This document shows, in pieces, positions 1-7,214 of a stretch of 35,210 nt of DNA. Source of the DNA: Acidimicrobiales bacterium (GTDB lineage: Bacteria; Actinomycetota; Acidimicrobiia; Acidimicrobiales; UBA8190); assembly GCA_035531755.1 (NCBI GenBank), contig DATKSK010000065.1, positions 1-35,210 on the forward strand, given 5' to 3'. Under the pieces are notes generated by a model. It had not been told where the DNA came from, made no database searches, and saw only the letters and a program-made list of their open reading frames with translations. Made by a program: the position numbers and the translations under genes. Position 1 is the stretch's first letter, and each line of letters opens with the position of its first letter.

Positions 1-121
1 CAGGGCCGCCCGCCCTTCCCGGCGCCGGCTCCGCGAGACGAATGCTCAGACGACGGGCGCCCGCATTCCCAAGCCCACCTGGAGCCCTACGGGGATCCCG
101 TGAACTTCAAGGAGGCGCAAG

Positions 122-751
122 ATGCGGAAGCACCGACTCTACGGCGTTGCCATCGCCGTGCTGCTCGGCACGAGTCTCATCGACCACCGGCCGAGCTCTC
201 CTCATCACGCCGCCGGGACCGACATCCGTCGGACCGGCTTTCGATTGGCGGCGGCGGCCCTGCCGTCGTACGCGCAGAACACGTCAACAGGCCGTGCAGC
301 CCCGGCAACGGGCGGCGAGCCGCCCCGGATCGGCATGTTGCGACCAGCCCGGGCCCACTTCATGACCATGGTGTGGACCTGGGTGGGGTACGTCAACACC
401 CACACACCACCACCACCGCCACCACCGCCACCACCGCACCCGGCAGCGCCCGGTCCTCCGGCCGCCGTCACGCCGGCGACCGCGGCGGCGCCCGCGCCCG
501 CCCGTTCCGCCACCGGCGACGTCTGGGCCGGACTGCGGCAGTGCGAGTCGGGCGGCGACTACGCCGAGAACACCGGCAACGGCTACTACGGCGCCTACCA
601 ATTCAGCCTGGCCACGTGGCATGGGCTCGGGCTGCCGGGGCTTCCGTCCCAGGCGTCCCCGGCGGTACAGGACCAGGCGGCCCAGCAGCTCCAGGCCAGG
701 AGCGGCTGGGGACAGTGGCCGAGCTGCTCGCGCCGGCTCCGTCTCACCTGA
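122..751 (+). CDS. Resuscitation-promoting factor-like muralytic protein
   Basis: A 209-residue exported protein with a C-terminal Rpf domain at about residues 132-206. Rpf enzymes are lysozyme-like and cleave peptidoglycan, waking dormant actinobacteria. Visible hallmarks are the CESGG motif holding the catalytic glutamate (E142), the TGNGYYGAYQFS stretch, and C141 and C202, which would form the family disulfide. The N-terminus has a short hydrophobic stretch (residues 7-20) that may be a signal peptide or anchor. Residues 50-130 are rich in proline and alanine with a run of ten prolines, probably a wall-spanning spacer. The ATG follows AAGGAGG by 6 nt, so the start is firm. Nothing follows the Rpf domain, so this is a minimal Rpf without LysM or G5 modules. 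Family assignment is strong; the secretion route is inferred. Confidence 0.9.
   Translation: MRKHRLYGVAIAVLLGTSLIDHRPSSPHHAAGTDIRRTGFRLAAAALPSYAQNTSTGRAAPATGGEPPRIGMLRPARAHFMTMVWTWVGYVNTHTPPPPPPPPPPHPAAPGPPAAVTPATAAAPAPARSATGDVWAGLRQCESGGDYAENTGNGYYGAYQFSLATWHGLGLPGLPSQASPAVQDQAAQQLQARSGWGQWPSCSRRLRLT
404..440 (+). repeat. CAC/CCG trinucleotide tract in rpf-like gene
   Basis: A simple-sequence tract of CAC, CCA and CCG triplets encodes the ten-proline run of the Rpf-like protein. It may vary in length between strains and alter spacer length. Confidence 0.7.
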
Positions 752-919
752 GCGGCGGCACCGCTCAGAGGCCCACCGGGGCGGCGGCACCGCTCCCCAC
801 GACGGCGGGGGTGGGCGGGCACGCACGAGCTCTTCGAGACGCACCGGCCTGCGACCCCCGGGTCCAGGCCGGTGCGTCGGTCCGACCGGGGCAAAGTGCG
901 GGCTCCGACGCCGGGCGGG

Positions 920-925
920 TATCGT
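920..925 (+). promoter_or_regulatory. -10 element TATCGT (leaderless)
   Basis: TATCGT ends 7 nt before the GTG at 933. No Shine-Dalgarno sequence precedes that GTG, so transcription probably begins at or next to the start codon. Confidence 0.5.
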
Positions 926-932
926 CGAATGC

Positions 933-1982
933 GTGACGGCTGACACTGGGAGCGGTCTCGCCACCACTCCTCGGAAAAACGAGCCGGTCGATCCGCGGCC
1001 GGACGATGGCGGCGCAGGTCCGGGCGCCGGAGCGGGCGCGTCCCGTCCGTGGCTGCAGGCGCTGCGGGGCCTCGACGCCGTGACCACCGCCCCCGTCGCC
1101 CGCCTGGGCTCGCTGTTCGAGCGGCGGGCGTTCGAGGAAGGGACGTTCGAGGTCGAGGGGCTGCGCCTGTACTACGAGCGCCACGGCGAGGGCCCCCGGG
1201 TGCTCGTCTTCCTCCACGGGCTCCTCCTCGACAGCCAGCTGAGCCGGCGCCTGGCGGCGGACCTGGCCACCCGGGGTTTCCAGGTGGTCCTGCTCGACCT
1301 GCCGGGGCACGGCAACTCGGACAAGCCCCGGCACGCGTCGGCGCACCGGATGGACTCCTACGCGCACTATGTCGTGGCCCTCCTCGACGAGCTGGGGATC
1401 GACGAAGCCGTGGTGGGCGGCGTGTCGCTCGGCGCCAACGTGAGCCTGCAGGTCGCCGTGCAGGCGCCCGAGCGCGTCCGCGGTCTGCTGGTGGAGATGC
1501 CCGTCCTGGAGTGGGCGGTCCCGGGCGCGGCCATGGTGTTCCTGCCCATGCTGCTCGGCGTCCACTACGCGGCGCCGCTGGTCCGCCTGGTGGCGGCGAT
1601 GGCGCGCCGGATGCCGAAGACGAAGGTGGCCGTGCTCGACAGCGTCCTCACGATGCTCACCCTCGAGCCCGAGGAGGCCGCCGCCGTGCTGCACGGCATG
1701 CTCGTGGGCCCGATCACCCCCACCTACGAGGAGCGACACGCCATCGCCGTGCCGGCACTCGTCATCGGGCACAAGGTGGACTTCATCCACCCGTTCACCG
1801 ACGCCGACCACCTCGCCCGCCAGCTACCGAGGGCCAGGCTCCTCGAGGCCCGTTCCATCCTCGAGCTGCGCATCTCGCCGGAGCGGTTGACCGCCGAGAT
1901 CGCCGACTTCCTCGGCGACGTGTGGAGCGAGCCGGCGAAAGCCCGGCCGTTCGGAGGAGCCGACCGGGCCCACCCCGCCTGA
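933..1982 (+). CDS. Alpha/beta-hydrolase fold protein
   Basis: A 349-residue alpha/beta hydrolase, substrate unknown. The oxyanion-side HG is at residues 95-96, the DLPGHGNSD loop at 122-130, the nucleophile elbow GVSLG at 163-167 (S165), and a GHKVD strand places a probable acid at D283. The usual C-terminal catalytic His position appears to be Ser (around S308, ARSILELR); the nearest His is H286 in IHPF, so the triad may be rewired or the protein may not be a classical esterase. Residues 1-60 are low-complexity Gly/Ala/Pro before the fold. The frame is open upstream into the rpf-like gene, but GTG 933 behind TATCGT is the best start. The gene converges on the Rrf2 gene with an 8-bp gap. Confidence 0.82.
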   Translation: MTADTGSGLATTPRKNEPVDPRPDDGGAGPGAGAGASRPWLQALRGLDAVTTAPVARLGSLFERRAFEEGTFEVEGLRLYYERHGEGPRVLVFLHGLLLDSQLSRRLAADLATRGFQVVLLDLPGHGNSDKPRHASAHRMDSYAHYVVALLDELGIDEAVVGGVSLGANVSLQVAVQAPERVRGLLVEMPVLEWAVPGAAMVFLPMLLGVHYAAPLVRLVAAMARRMPKTKVAVLDSVLTMLTLEPEEAAAVLHGMLVGPITPTYEERHAIAVPALVIGHKVDFIHPFTDADHLARQLPRARLLEARSILELRISPERLTAEIADFLGDVWSEPAKARPFGGADRAHPA

Positions 1983-1994
1983 TCGTCCGATCAG
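1979..1994. terminator. Palindrome containing both convergent stop codons
   Basis: CTGATCG and CGATCAG are perfect 7-nt inverted arms separated by 2 nt. The TGA of the hydrolase and the TGA of the Rrf2 gene lie symmetrically inside the arms. It could be a compact bidirectional transcription end; there is no U tract. Confidence 0.35.
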
Positions 1995-2446
1995 CGGCGC
2001 GGCGCCCAGGCGTCGGGGTCCTCGGTCAGCTTCGCCACCGCGCGGGGAAGCCGCCCGGCCACGACGTCGTCGAGGGTCACCCGCTCGAGCACGTTGCGCA
2101 TGCTGGCCCGCACCGCCACCCACACGTCCTGGAGGTGGACGGCCGCCCCCTCGTAACGCGCCGCCTCGGGCCGGAGCCCGCGCACCTCGGCCAGCGGGCC
2201 GTCGAGCGCCCGCATGACGTCGGCCACCGTGATCTCCTTCGCCGGGCGGGCCAGCCGGTACCCGCCCTCGGAGCCGCGCTGGCTCGAGACGATCCCGGCC
2301 CGGCGCAGGTCGATGAGGATCGCCCCCAGGAACCGGGCGGGGAGTCGCTGGGCGTCGGCCAACGCCTCCGCCGTGGTCGGCTCGCCCCGATCGGCCAGGG
2401 CCAGGAGGGCCCGCATGCCGTAGTCGACCTTGGCCGGGATATGCAC
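1991..2446 (-). CDS. Rrf2-family transcriptional regulator without cysteines
   Basis: A 151-residue winged-helix regulator of the Rrf2 family (IscR, NsrR, RirA relatives). The N-terminus has the family pattern (AKVDYGMRALLALAD), the recognition helix region is LPARFLGAILIDLRRAGIV, and the wing reads GSEGGYRLARP. Rrf2 proteins that sense iron, NO or redox state bind an Fe-S cluster through three cysteines around residues 90-110; this protein has no cysteine at all, so it must sense something else or act without a ligand. The GTG start follows a CAGAAT hexamer by 7 nt, suggesting a leaderless transcript. The gene is convergent with the hydrolase and divergent from the DUF4193 gene. Target genes cannot be read from the sequence. 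Confidence 0.88.
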   Translation of the reverse strand: MHIPAKVDYGMRALLALADRGEPTTAEALADAQRLPARFLGAILIDLRRAGIVSSQRGSEGGYRLARPAKEITVADVMRALDGPLAEVRGLRPEAARYEGAAVHLQDVWVAVRASMRNVLERVTLDDVVAGRLPRAVAKLTEDPDAWAPRR

Positions 2447-2514
2447 GGACCGGATTCTGCCCGGCCCTGCCGCCCTGCGCCCGTCGACGGGGCCCGGTGT
2501 GGGCAGAAAAGCCC

Positions 2515-2543
2515 TTGCGCCCGCCGTCCCCCGGTCCGATGCT
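2515..2543 (+). promoter_or_regulatory. Possible promoter for DUF4193 gene
   Basis: TTGCGC (2515-2520) and GATGCT (2538-2543) are separated by 17 nt, 74 nt before the DUF4193 start. The match to consensus is modest. Confidence 0.3.
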
Positions 2544-2616
2544 GACGAGTGAGACGACAGGCCCGCGCCAGGCCTTCGGGCCCGGTCCAGGCGGTCACGG
2601 AGAAGGAGGCGTGCCC

Positions 2617-3249
2617 ATGCGGGTGGCCGAGAGGCACCGTGAGCCGGCCGAGGCCCATTTCACCGAAGGTGAGCCCGACCTCGAGCCCCCCGAGGAGCTG
2701 GCCGTCGTCGAGCGCGACGAGGAGGCGATCCTCGAGGAGGACCTCGACAACGAGGACGTCCTCGAGCAGGACGTCGACGAAGACACGCTCGAGGTCACGC
2801 TGGAGGACCTCATCCACGACGGCGACGACGACGAGGACGAGGCCGTCGAGAGCCGGCCCGTGGCCGAGTCGGGCTTCGCCGCGCGGGCACCACGCGTCCG
2901 CGCCGGGGACGGGGCGGTGGCGGAGGACGCCGGGGACGGGGCGGTGGCGGAGGACGCCGGTGACGGCGACGACACCCTGGACGGCACCGACGGGGACGAC
3001 CTCGAGGCGGAGCTCGACGTCGTGCTCCTCGAGCGCCTCGCCCTCGTCGAGCACGGCGAGGATGGCGCCGAGGACGGCGACGCCAGCGACGCGGAGCGCG
3101 CCCCGGCGCGGGCGCGTGACGGCTTCGACGGGTCCACCGACGTCGCCCCCTGCGGGATCGACGAGTTCGTCTGTCCGTCGTGCTTCCTGGTGCGCAAACG
3201 TGTGCAGCTGGTGGGCGCCGGCGCCCCGGTCTGTCGCGACTGCGCCTGA
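2617..3249 (+). CDS. DUF4193-type acidic zinc-ribbon protein
   Basis: A 210-residue, very acidic protein ending in a four-cysteine zinc ribbon: DEFVCPSCFLVRKRVQL followed by VCRDCA. This tail matches the C-terminus of DUF4193, an actinobacterial family of unknown function whose members are usually only about 100 residues. Here the Asp/Glu-rich N-terminal part (residues 1-185) is about twice the usual length and includes a 9-residue duplication (GDGAVAEDA). The ATG follows AAGGAGG by 7 nt. The acidic disordered tail plus ribbon suggests a protein that contacts basic partners such as RNA polymerase or ribosomal proteins, but that is inference. The gene stands alone between an Rrf2 gene and a 306-bp gap. 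Confidence 0.8.
   Translation: MRVAERHREPAEAHFTEGEPDLEPPEELAVVERDEEAILEEDLDNEDVLEQDVDEDTLEVTLEDLIHDGDDDEDEAVESRPVAESGFAARAPRVRAGDGAVAEDAGDGAVAEDAGDGDDTLDGTDGDDLEAELDVVLLERLALVEHGEDGAEDGDASDAERAPARARDGFDGSTDVAPCGIDEFVCPSCFLVRKRVQLVGAGAPVCRDCA
2901..2965 (+). repeat. 27-bp tandem duplication inside DUF4193 gene
   Basis: The unit at 2901-2927 is repeated exactly at 2928-2954, with a partial third copy after it. It adds nine acidic residues in frame. Confidence 0.85.
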
Positions 3250-3555
3250 TCCCCGTCGCGCACGCGCCGCGCAGGATGCGTCGGCCGCGCGTCGGCGGCG
3301 CGTCCGGCACGAATCCCGAACGAGAGCGGCCGCCCCCGGCGAGCTCTGCAGAAACGGTCCTCGAAGGCCCGTGCTGCTCACCGGGGACGGCCAGGGATGC
3401 GTCCTAGGTGGGCGGCACTCCAGACGCACCCCAGGGACTCGGTCGGTTTCCCGGCGTCATCCCCACGGCCAGCATGGTCCGGACGGCGCAGGACCGGCAG
3501 GGTCCAAAGTCCCGAGACGGGCGCCGGCATGCCCCTGTCGACTACAACGTGGCGC
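3250..3555. other. Intergenic gap, no gene seen
   Basis: This 306-bp stretch lies between the DUF4193 gene and the first SDR gene. I see no supported ORF, tRNA or strong hairpin. Its last 15 bp hold the TACAAC hexamer 7 nt before ATG 3556. Confidence 0.5.
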
Positions 3556-4362
3556 ATGGACGCCACCCGCACCCGTGAGGTCACCGACGCGCCGCGACGG
3601 CGGCGCACGATCGCGGTGACAGGCTCGGGGTCCGGGATCGGCGCGGCGGTCTACGGCCGCTTCGAGCGAAGCGGTGCCCGGGTGATCGGGGTGGACCTGC
3701 GCGACGCCGAGGTCATCGCCGACCTCTCGCATCCGGAGGGACGGGCGCAGGCGGTGGAGGGCGTGACCGAACGCTGCGGCGCGCGCCTCGACGGGGTCGT
3801 CGTGTGCGCCGGGCTGGGACCGCAGGTCGACCCCACCGAACTGATCGCCGCGGTGAATTTCTTCGGCGCCGTCGGCGTGCTCGACGGGCTCCTCCCCGCC
3901 CTCGCCGAGGGGGAAGCCCCGGCGGCCGTGGCCATGGCGTCGAACTCGGCCGGGCTCACGCCGCCCGCCCCCGAGCTCCTCGGTCGTCTGCTCGAGGGCG
4001 ACGAGGACGGGGCGCTGGCCGCGGCCGCGGCGCTCGACGGGCCGACCGTCTACGGGACGAGCAAGCTCGCCCTCACGCGTGCGGTACGTCGCCGGGCCCA
4101 GGCCTGGGCGGAGGCCGGGGTGCGGCTCAACGCCGTGGCCCCCGGGCCGGTCGACACACCCCTCCTCGCCGGCGGCCTGGCAGACCCCGTGCTCGGCCCC
4201 CTGATCGAGGCCCTGCCCGTCCCGATGGGCCGGCGGGGCACCCCGGCCGAGATCGCCGCCGCCGTGGGCTTTCTCCTCGACCCCGCCAACGGGTTCATCC
4301 ACGGCTCGGTGCTCTTCGTCGACGGCGGGAGCGACGCGCTGCTGCGCCCCGACGCGCTCTGA
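3556..4362 (+). CDS. SDR, 3-alpha-hydroxysteroid dehydrogenase-like
   Basis: A 268-residue short-chain dehydrogenase. It carries the NAD(P)-binding TGSGSGIG (residues 22-29) and the catalytic YGTSK (Y166, K170). The stretch VIGVDLRDAEVIADLS at 43-58 and VVVCAGLGPQ at 81-90 are, from memory, nearly identical to 3-alpha-hydroxysteroid dehydrogenase/carbonyl reductase of Comamonas testosteroni; CAG replaces the usual NNAG as in that enzyme. The likely reaction is NAD(P)-dependent oxidation or reduction of a 3-alpha-hydroxysteroid or other carbonyl. ATG 3556 follows TACAAC by 7 nt; an in-frame ATG at 3529 would add nine residues. The gene converges on arfB. Family is certain, steroid substrate is likely but unproven. 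Confidence 0.85.
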   Translation: MDATRTREVTDAPRRRRTIAVTGSGSGIGAAVYGRFERSGARVIGVDLRDAEVIADLSHPEGRAQAVEGVTERCGARLDGVVVCAGLGPQVDPTELIAAVNFFGAVGVLDGLLPALAEGEAPAAVAMASNSAGLTPPAPELLGRLLEGDEDGALAAAAALDGPTVYGTSKLALTRAVRRRAQAWAEAGVRLNAVAPGPVDTPLLAGGLADPVLGPLIEALPVPMGRRGTPAEIAAAVGFLLDPANGFIHGSVLFVDGGSDALLRPDAL

Positions 4363-4382
4363 CGGGCGCCTGACGTCGTCGT

Positions 4383-4409
4383 TCAGCCGTCGTCCGTCAG
4401 CCGTCGTCC
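4383..4409. repeat. 13-bp direct repeat in convergent gap
   Basis: TCAGCCGTCGTCC occurs at 4383-4395 and 4397-4409. The second copy includes the arfB stop codon. No function is apparent. Confidence 0.6.
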
Positions 4410-4891
4410 TCCCCCGGCCGGGCCCGGTCGCGCTTGCGGGCCGAGCGCCGCCGCTTGTCGGCGAGGCGTCGCGCCCGGGCCGCCGCCGACGGCGCGGTGG
4501 GTACCCGTCGTCGCTCCACCCGCAACGCGTCGACCAGGCGCTGCGCCAGGCGTTCGAGGGCCAGCTCGCGATTGCGGGCCTGGGAGCGCTCGTCCCCGGC
4601 GGCGGCCCGGACCGTCGGCCCCAGGCGCTCGAGCAGCCGGGCCCGCTGGCGGGGCCCGAGTGACCTCGAGGCGGCGACGTCGAACGTCACCTCGGCGCGC
4701 GTGCTGGCCTTGTTGGCGTGCTGTCCCCCGGGCCCGCCGCTCGTCGAGAATCGCCATATGAGCTCGTCGAGGGGGATGGCGAGGCTCCGCGTGACCCGCA
4801 GGGACGCGCCAGACGCCGTCCCGTCGAGCGCCGCACCGTGGGGTGCCGTCCCGTCGGCGCGGTCTGCGCCATCGGCGCGGTCGGCGGTCAC
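4397..4891 (-). CDS. arfB: Ribosome-rescue peptidyl-tRNA hydrolase ArfB
   Basis: A 164-residue protein of the ArfB/YaeJ/ICT1 family, which releases nascent chains from ribosomes stalled on truncated mRNA. The RF-type catalytic loop STSGGPGGQHANK contains the essential GGQ, followed by the basic strand STRAEVTFDV. The C-terminal 30 residues are rich in Arg and Lys (KRRRSARKRDRARP), the tail that enters the empty mRNA channel. Residues 1-30 are a low-complexity Ala/Asp/Gly extension including a repeated RADGAD, which may mean the true start is further in. The annotated start is a GTG. It lies 28 bp downstream of the FAH-family gene on the same strand, so the two are probably cotranscribed. Confidence 0.88.
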   Translation of the reverse strand: MTADRADGADRADGTAPHGAALDGTASGASLRVTRSLAIPLDELIWRFSTSGGPGGQHANKASTRAEVTFDVAASRSLGPRQRARLLERLGPTVRAAAGDERSQARNRELALERLAQRLVDALRVERRRVPTAPSAAARARRLADKRRRSARKRDRARPGEDDG

Positions 4892-4919
4892 GGCCCTGCC
4901 GGGGTTCGAAAGGCGACGC

Positions 4920-5792
4920 TCAGGGCGCCGGCTGGGCGATGACGGGGTTCTCGAGCGTGCCGACGCCGTCGACGGTGATACGGACCGTGTCGCCGGGCAC
5001 GAGCCACTTCGGCGGGTCGAAGCCCATGCCGACGCCCGCGGGGGTGCCCGTCGAGAGGATATCGCCGGGTTCGAGCGTGAACACCGAGGAGAGGTACTCG
5101 ACCTGCTCCCAGCACGAGAAGATCATGTCGCCGGTGGACGAGTCCTGCCGCAGCTCGTCGTTGACCCACGTCCGGAGGCGCAGGCCCTGCGGGTCGCCGA
5201 CCTCGTCCGTGGTGACGATCCACGGGCCGGTCGGACCGTGGGTGTCGAACGATTTCCCCAGCGTCCACGTCGGGGTGCGCCACTGCCAGTCGCGCACGGT
5301 CACGTCGTTCAGGACGGTGAACCCGGCGATCACGTCGGCGGCTGCGTCCCTGGAGACACGATGGCAGCGGCGGCCCACGACCATGGCGAGTTCGCCCTCG
5401 TAGTCGACCTGGGGAGAGACGGTCGGGATCTCGATCGGCTCGTCGGGCCCGATCACGCACGTGCGCTGCTTGTTGAACCAGACCTGGTACTGCGGGGTCT
5501 GCGCCCCCGTCTCGGCCACGTGCGCCGCGTAGTTCAGGCCGATGCCGAGCACCTTGGCCGGCCGGGGGACCGGGGGGCGCAGCCGCACCGCGCCCATCCC
5601 GAGCCGGCGCGCCCGTGACCGGAGCGCGTCGTCGGCGCGCTCCATCGCCCCGGGCCCGGCGACGAGCAGCTCGCTCATGTCCCCGGGGAGGGCCACGGCC
5701 GGGTCGGTGAGGTCGACCACCTCGTCGCCCACCACCACGCCCGTCCGGACGACGGACGGGGAGCTCGGTTCGACGAAGCTCGCCAGGCGCAT
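4920..5792 (-). CDS. Fumarylacetoacetate hydrolase-family protein
   Basis: A 290-residue FAH-fold enzyme. Members hydrolyse or decarboxylate acylpyruvates and related beta-diketo acids in aromatic and steroid ring degradation. The catalytic domain begins near PAKVLGIGLNYAAH. Mg ligands are visible in VDYEGELAMVVG (two Glu) and in the downstream VLNDVTVRD (Asp); the closing STGTPAGVGMGF is typical. ATG 5792 is 6 nt after TACGGT, which fixes the start; the frame is open further upstream but without a better signal. It is followed by arfB and is divergent from an SDR gene. Neighbouring dehydrogenases and a crotonase fit a catabolic role, but the exact substrate is unknown. Confidence 0.88.
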   Translation of the reverse strand: MRLASFVEPSSPSVVRTGVVVGDEVVDLTDPAVALPGDMSELLVAGPGAMERADDALRSRARRLGMGAVRLRPPVPRPAKVLGIGLNYAAHVAETGAQTPQYQVWFNKQRTCVIGPDEPIEIPTVSPQVDYEGELAMVVGRRCHRVSRDAAADVIAGFTVLNDVTVRDWQWRTPTWTLGKSFDTHGPTGPWIVTTDEVGDPQGLRLRTWVNDELRQDSSTGDMIFSCWEQVEYLSSVFTLEPGDILSTGTPAGVGMGFDPPKWLVPGDTVRITVDGVGTLENPVIAQPAP

Positions 5793-5798
5793 GGCGCC

Positions 5799-5804
5799 AC
5801 CGTA
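5799..5804 (-). promoter_or_regulatory. -10 element TACGGT (leaderless) for FAH gene
   Basis: On the minus strand TACGGT ends 6 nt before ATG 5792. This suggests a leaderless transcript for the FAH-arfB pair. Confidence 0.5.
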
Positions 5805-5869
5805 GCGACAACCCTGGTAAGAGAACAGGGGTTCCCCACGGGCCGACCCGGCCGGACGGAGGAGATGCG

Positions 5870-6607
5870 ATGCCAGCAAGCCTCGGGGGCAAGGTGGCCC
5901 TCGTGACCGGTTCTTCGAGCGGCATCGGGGCGGCGACGGCCCGGGCGTTCGCGGCCGAGGGCGCCGCCGTGGTGGTCAATTCCTCGACGTCGGTCGACGC
6001 GGGACGGGCGCTGGCGGCCGAGCTCCCCGGCGCCACCTACGTCCAGGCCGACGTGGCCGACCTGGAGCAGGCCCGCGCCCTCGTCGACCGGGTCGTCGCC
6101 GACCACGGCCGCCTGGACGTCCTCGTCAACAACGCCGGCACGACCCAGGTCATCGCGCACCCCGACCTCGACGCCGCCACGCCCGAGGTGTGGCGGCGGA
6201 TCTTCGACGTCAACGTGATCGGCACATGGCAGGTCACCGTGGCCGCCGTCCCCCACCTGCGCGCCACGGGCGACGGCACCGTCGTCAACGTGTCGTCGGT
6301 GGCCGGGCACACCACCCGGGGAAGCTCGATCCCCTACGCCACCTCGAAGGCGGCCGTCAGCCACATGACCGAGCTGCTCGCCAACGTCCTCGGGCCCGAC
6401 ATCCGGGTCAACGCCGTGGCGCCGGGCCTCGTCGACACACCCTGGACCGCCGACTGGGACCTGGTGCGCGAGTTCGTCCGGGCCCACGCCCCCCTGCAGC
6501 GGTCGGCCACGCCCGAGGACGTCGCCCACGTCATCCTGGGGCTCGTCACCGCCCGCTACGTCACCGGCGAGATCGTCATGGTGGACGGCGGGCTGCACCT
6601 GCGCTGA
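5870..6607 (+). CDS. Short-chain dehydrogenase/reductase
   Basis: A 245-residue classical SDR. Visible elements are the Rossmann TGSSSGIG (13-20), the VNNAG strand (86-90), the catalytic S143 in VSSVAG, and the active site Y156 and K160 in YATSK. The PGLVDTP segment after beta-6 is also typical. Substrate cannot be read; annotation as a 3-oxoacyl-ACP reductase-like or hydroxy-acid dehydrogenase would be a guess. It has a good ribosome site (GGAGGAG about 5 nt before ATG 5870), unlike most neighbours. It diverges from the FAH gene across 77 bp and precedes two F420-type oxidoreductase genes on the same strand after a 134-bp gap. Confidence 0.9.
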   Translation: MPASLGGKVALVTGSSSGIGAATARAFAAEGAAVVVNSSTSVDAGRALAAELPGATYVQADVADLEQARALVDRVVADHGRLDVLVNNAGTTQVIAHPDLDAATPEVWRRIFDVNVIGTWQVTVAAVPHLRATGDGTVVNVSSVAGHTTRGSSIPYATSKAAVSHMTELLANVLGPDIRVNAVAPGLVDTPWTADWDLVREFVRAHAPLQRSATPEDVAHVILGLVTARYVTGEIVMVDGGLHLR

Positions 6608-6741
6608 GCCTGGCCGCGCGGACTGCACCCGCACCGGGGCCGGCCCTGGCCGTCGCCGGCGCCCGCGGCCCGTCGAGCGGGCCGATGCCGGCGGCGCCGG
6701 CCCGGGTGGCCGGGCGACGGTGGCCTTGCCATGATGGCCCC

Positions 6742-7206
6742 GTGCCCTCCTACCGGCAGCCCACGTCCGCCGACAAGGCCTTCAACGGCCTCGTGGCCGC
6801 GGCCACCCGGCTCGGCCTGAGCATCTGGGGCTCACGTGTGCTGCGCGTCCGGGGCCGCACCTCGGGCCAGTGGCGCAGCACACCGGTGAACCTGCTCACC
6901 CTCGACGGACGGCGCTACCTGGTGGCACCGCGCGGCGAGACGCAGTGGGTGCGCAACCTGCGCACGGCGCGCTCGGGCGAGCTGGTGGTGGGCCGGCGCG
7001 TCGAGGCCTTCAACGCCGAGGAGCTCCCCGGGGTGGACGACGAGAAGGTCGCCGTCCTGTGCGCCTATCTCCGGCGCTGGAAATTCGAGGTGGGCAGGTT
7101 CTTCGACGGCGTATCGGCCGACTCGCCCGACGACGAGCTGCGGCGGATCGCTCCCGAGCACCCCGTCTTCCGGGTCGACTCCCCGGCCGCGCACACGGCC
7201 GGTTGA
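6742..7206 (+). CDS. DDN-like F420-dependent nitroreductase-family protein
   Basis: A 154-residue split beta-barrel protein of the deazaflavin-dependent nitroreductase (DDN, FDOR-A) family. Typical segments are LRVRGRTSGQWRSTPVNLL, then RRYLVAPRGETQWVRNLRTA, which in DDN contact F420 and form the core. Such enzymes use reduced F420 to reduce quinones, nitroaromatics or other activated substrates. GTG 6742 follows CATGAT by 6 nt, consistent with a leaderless start. It is followed 8 bp later by a luciferase-like F420 enzyme gene, so the pair is likely an operon. Physiological substrate is unknown. Confidence 0.85.
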   Translation: MPSYRQPTSADKAFNGLVAAATRLGLSIWGSRVLRVRGRTSGQWRSTPVNLLTLDGRRYLVAPRGETQWVRNLRTARSGELVVGRRVEAFNAEELPGVDDEKVAVLCAYLRRWKFEVGRFFDGVSADSPDDELRRIAPEHPVFRVDSPAAHTAG

Positions 7207-7214
7207 GAGCCTCC

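Noticed and set aside
1-121. Possible c-di-AMP (ydaO-type) riboswitch ahead of the rpf-like gene
   Set aside because: Such riboswitches precede many actinobacterial rpf genes, but only 121 bp of upstream sequence is available and I could not find the conserved core.
621-932. Long N-terminal extension of the alpha/beta hydrolase reaching into the rpf-like gene
   Set aside because: It overlaps the rpf-like coding sequence in another frame, and a leaderless GTG start at 933 explains the gene better.
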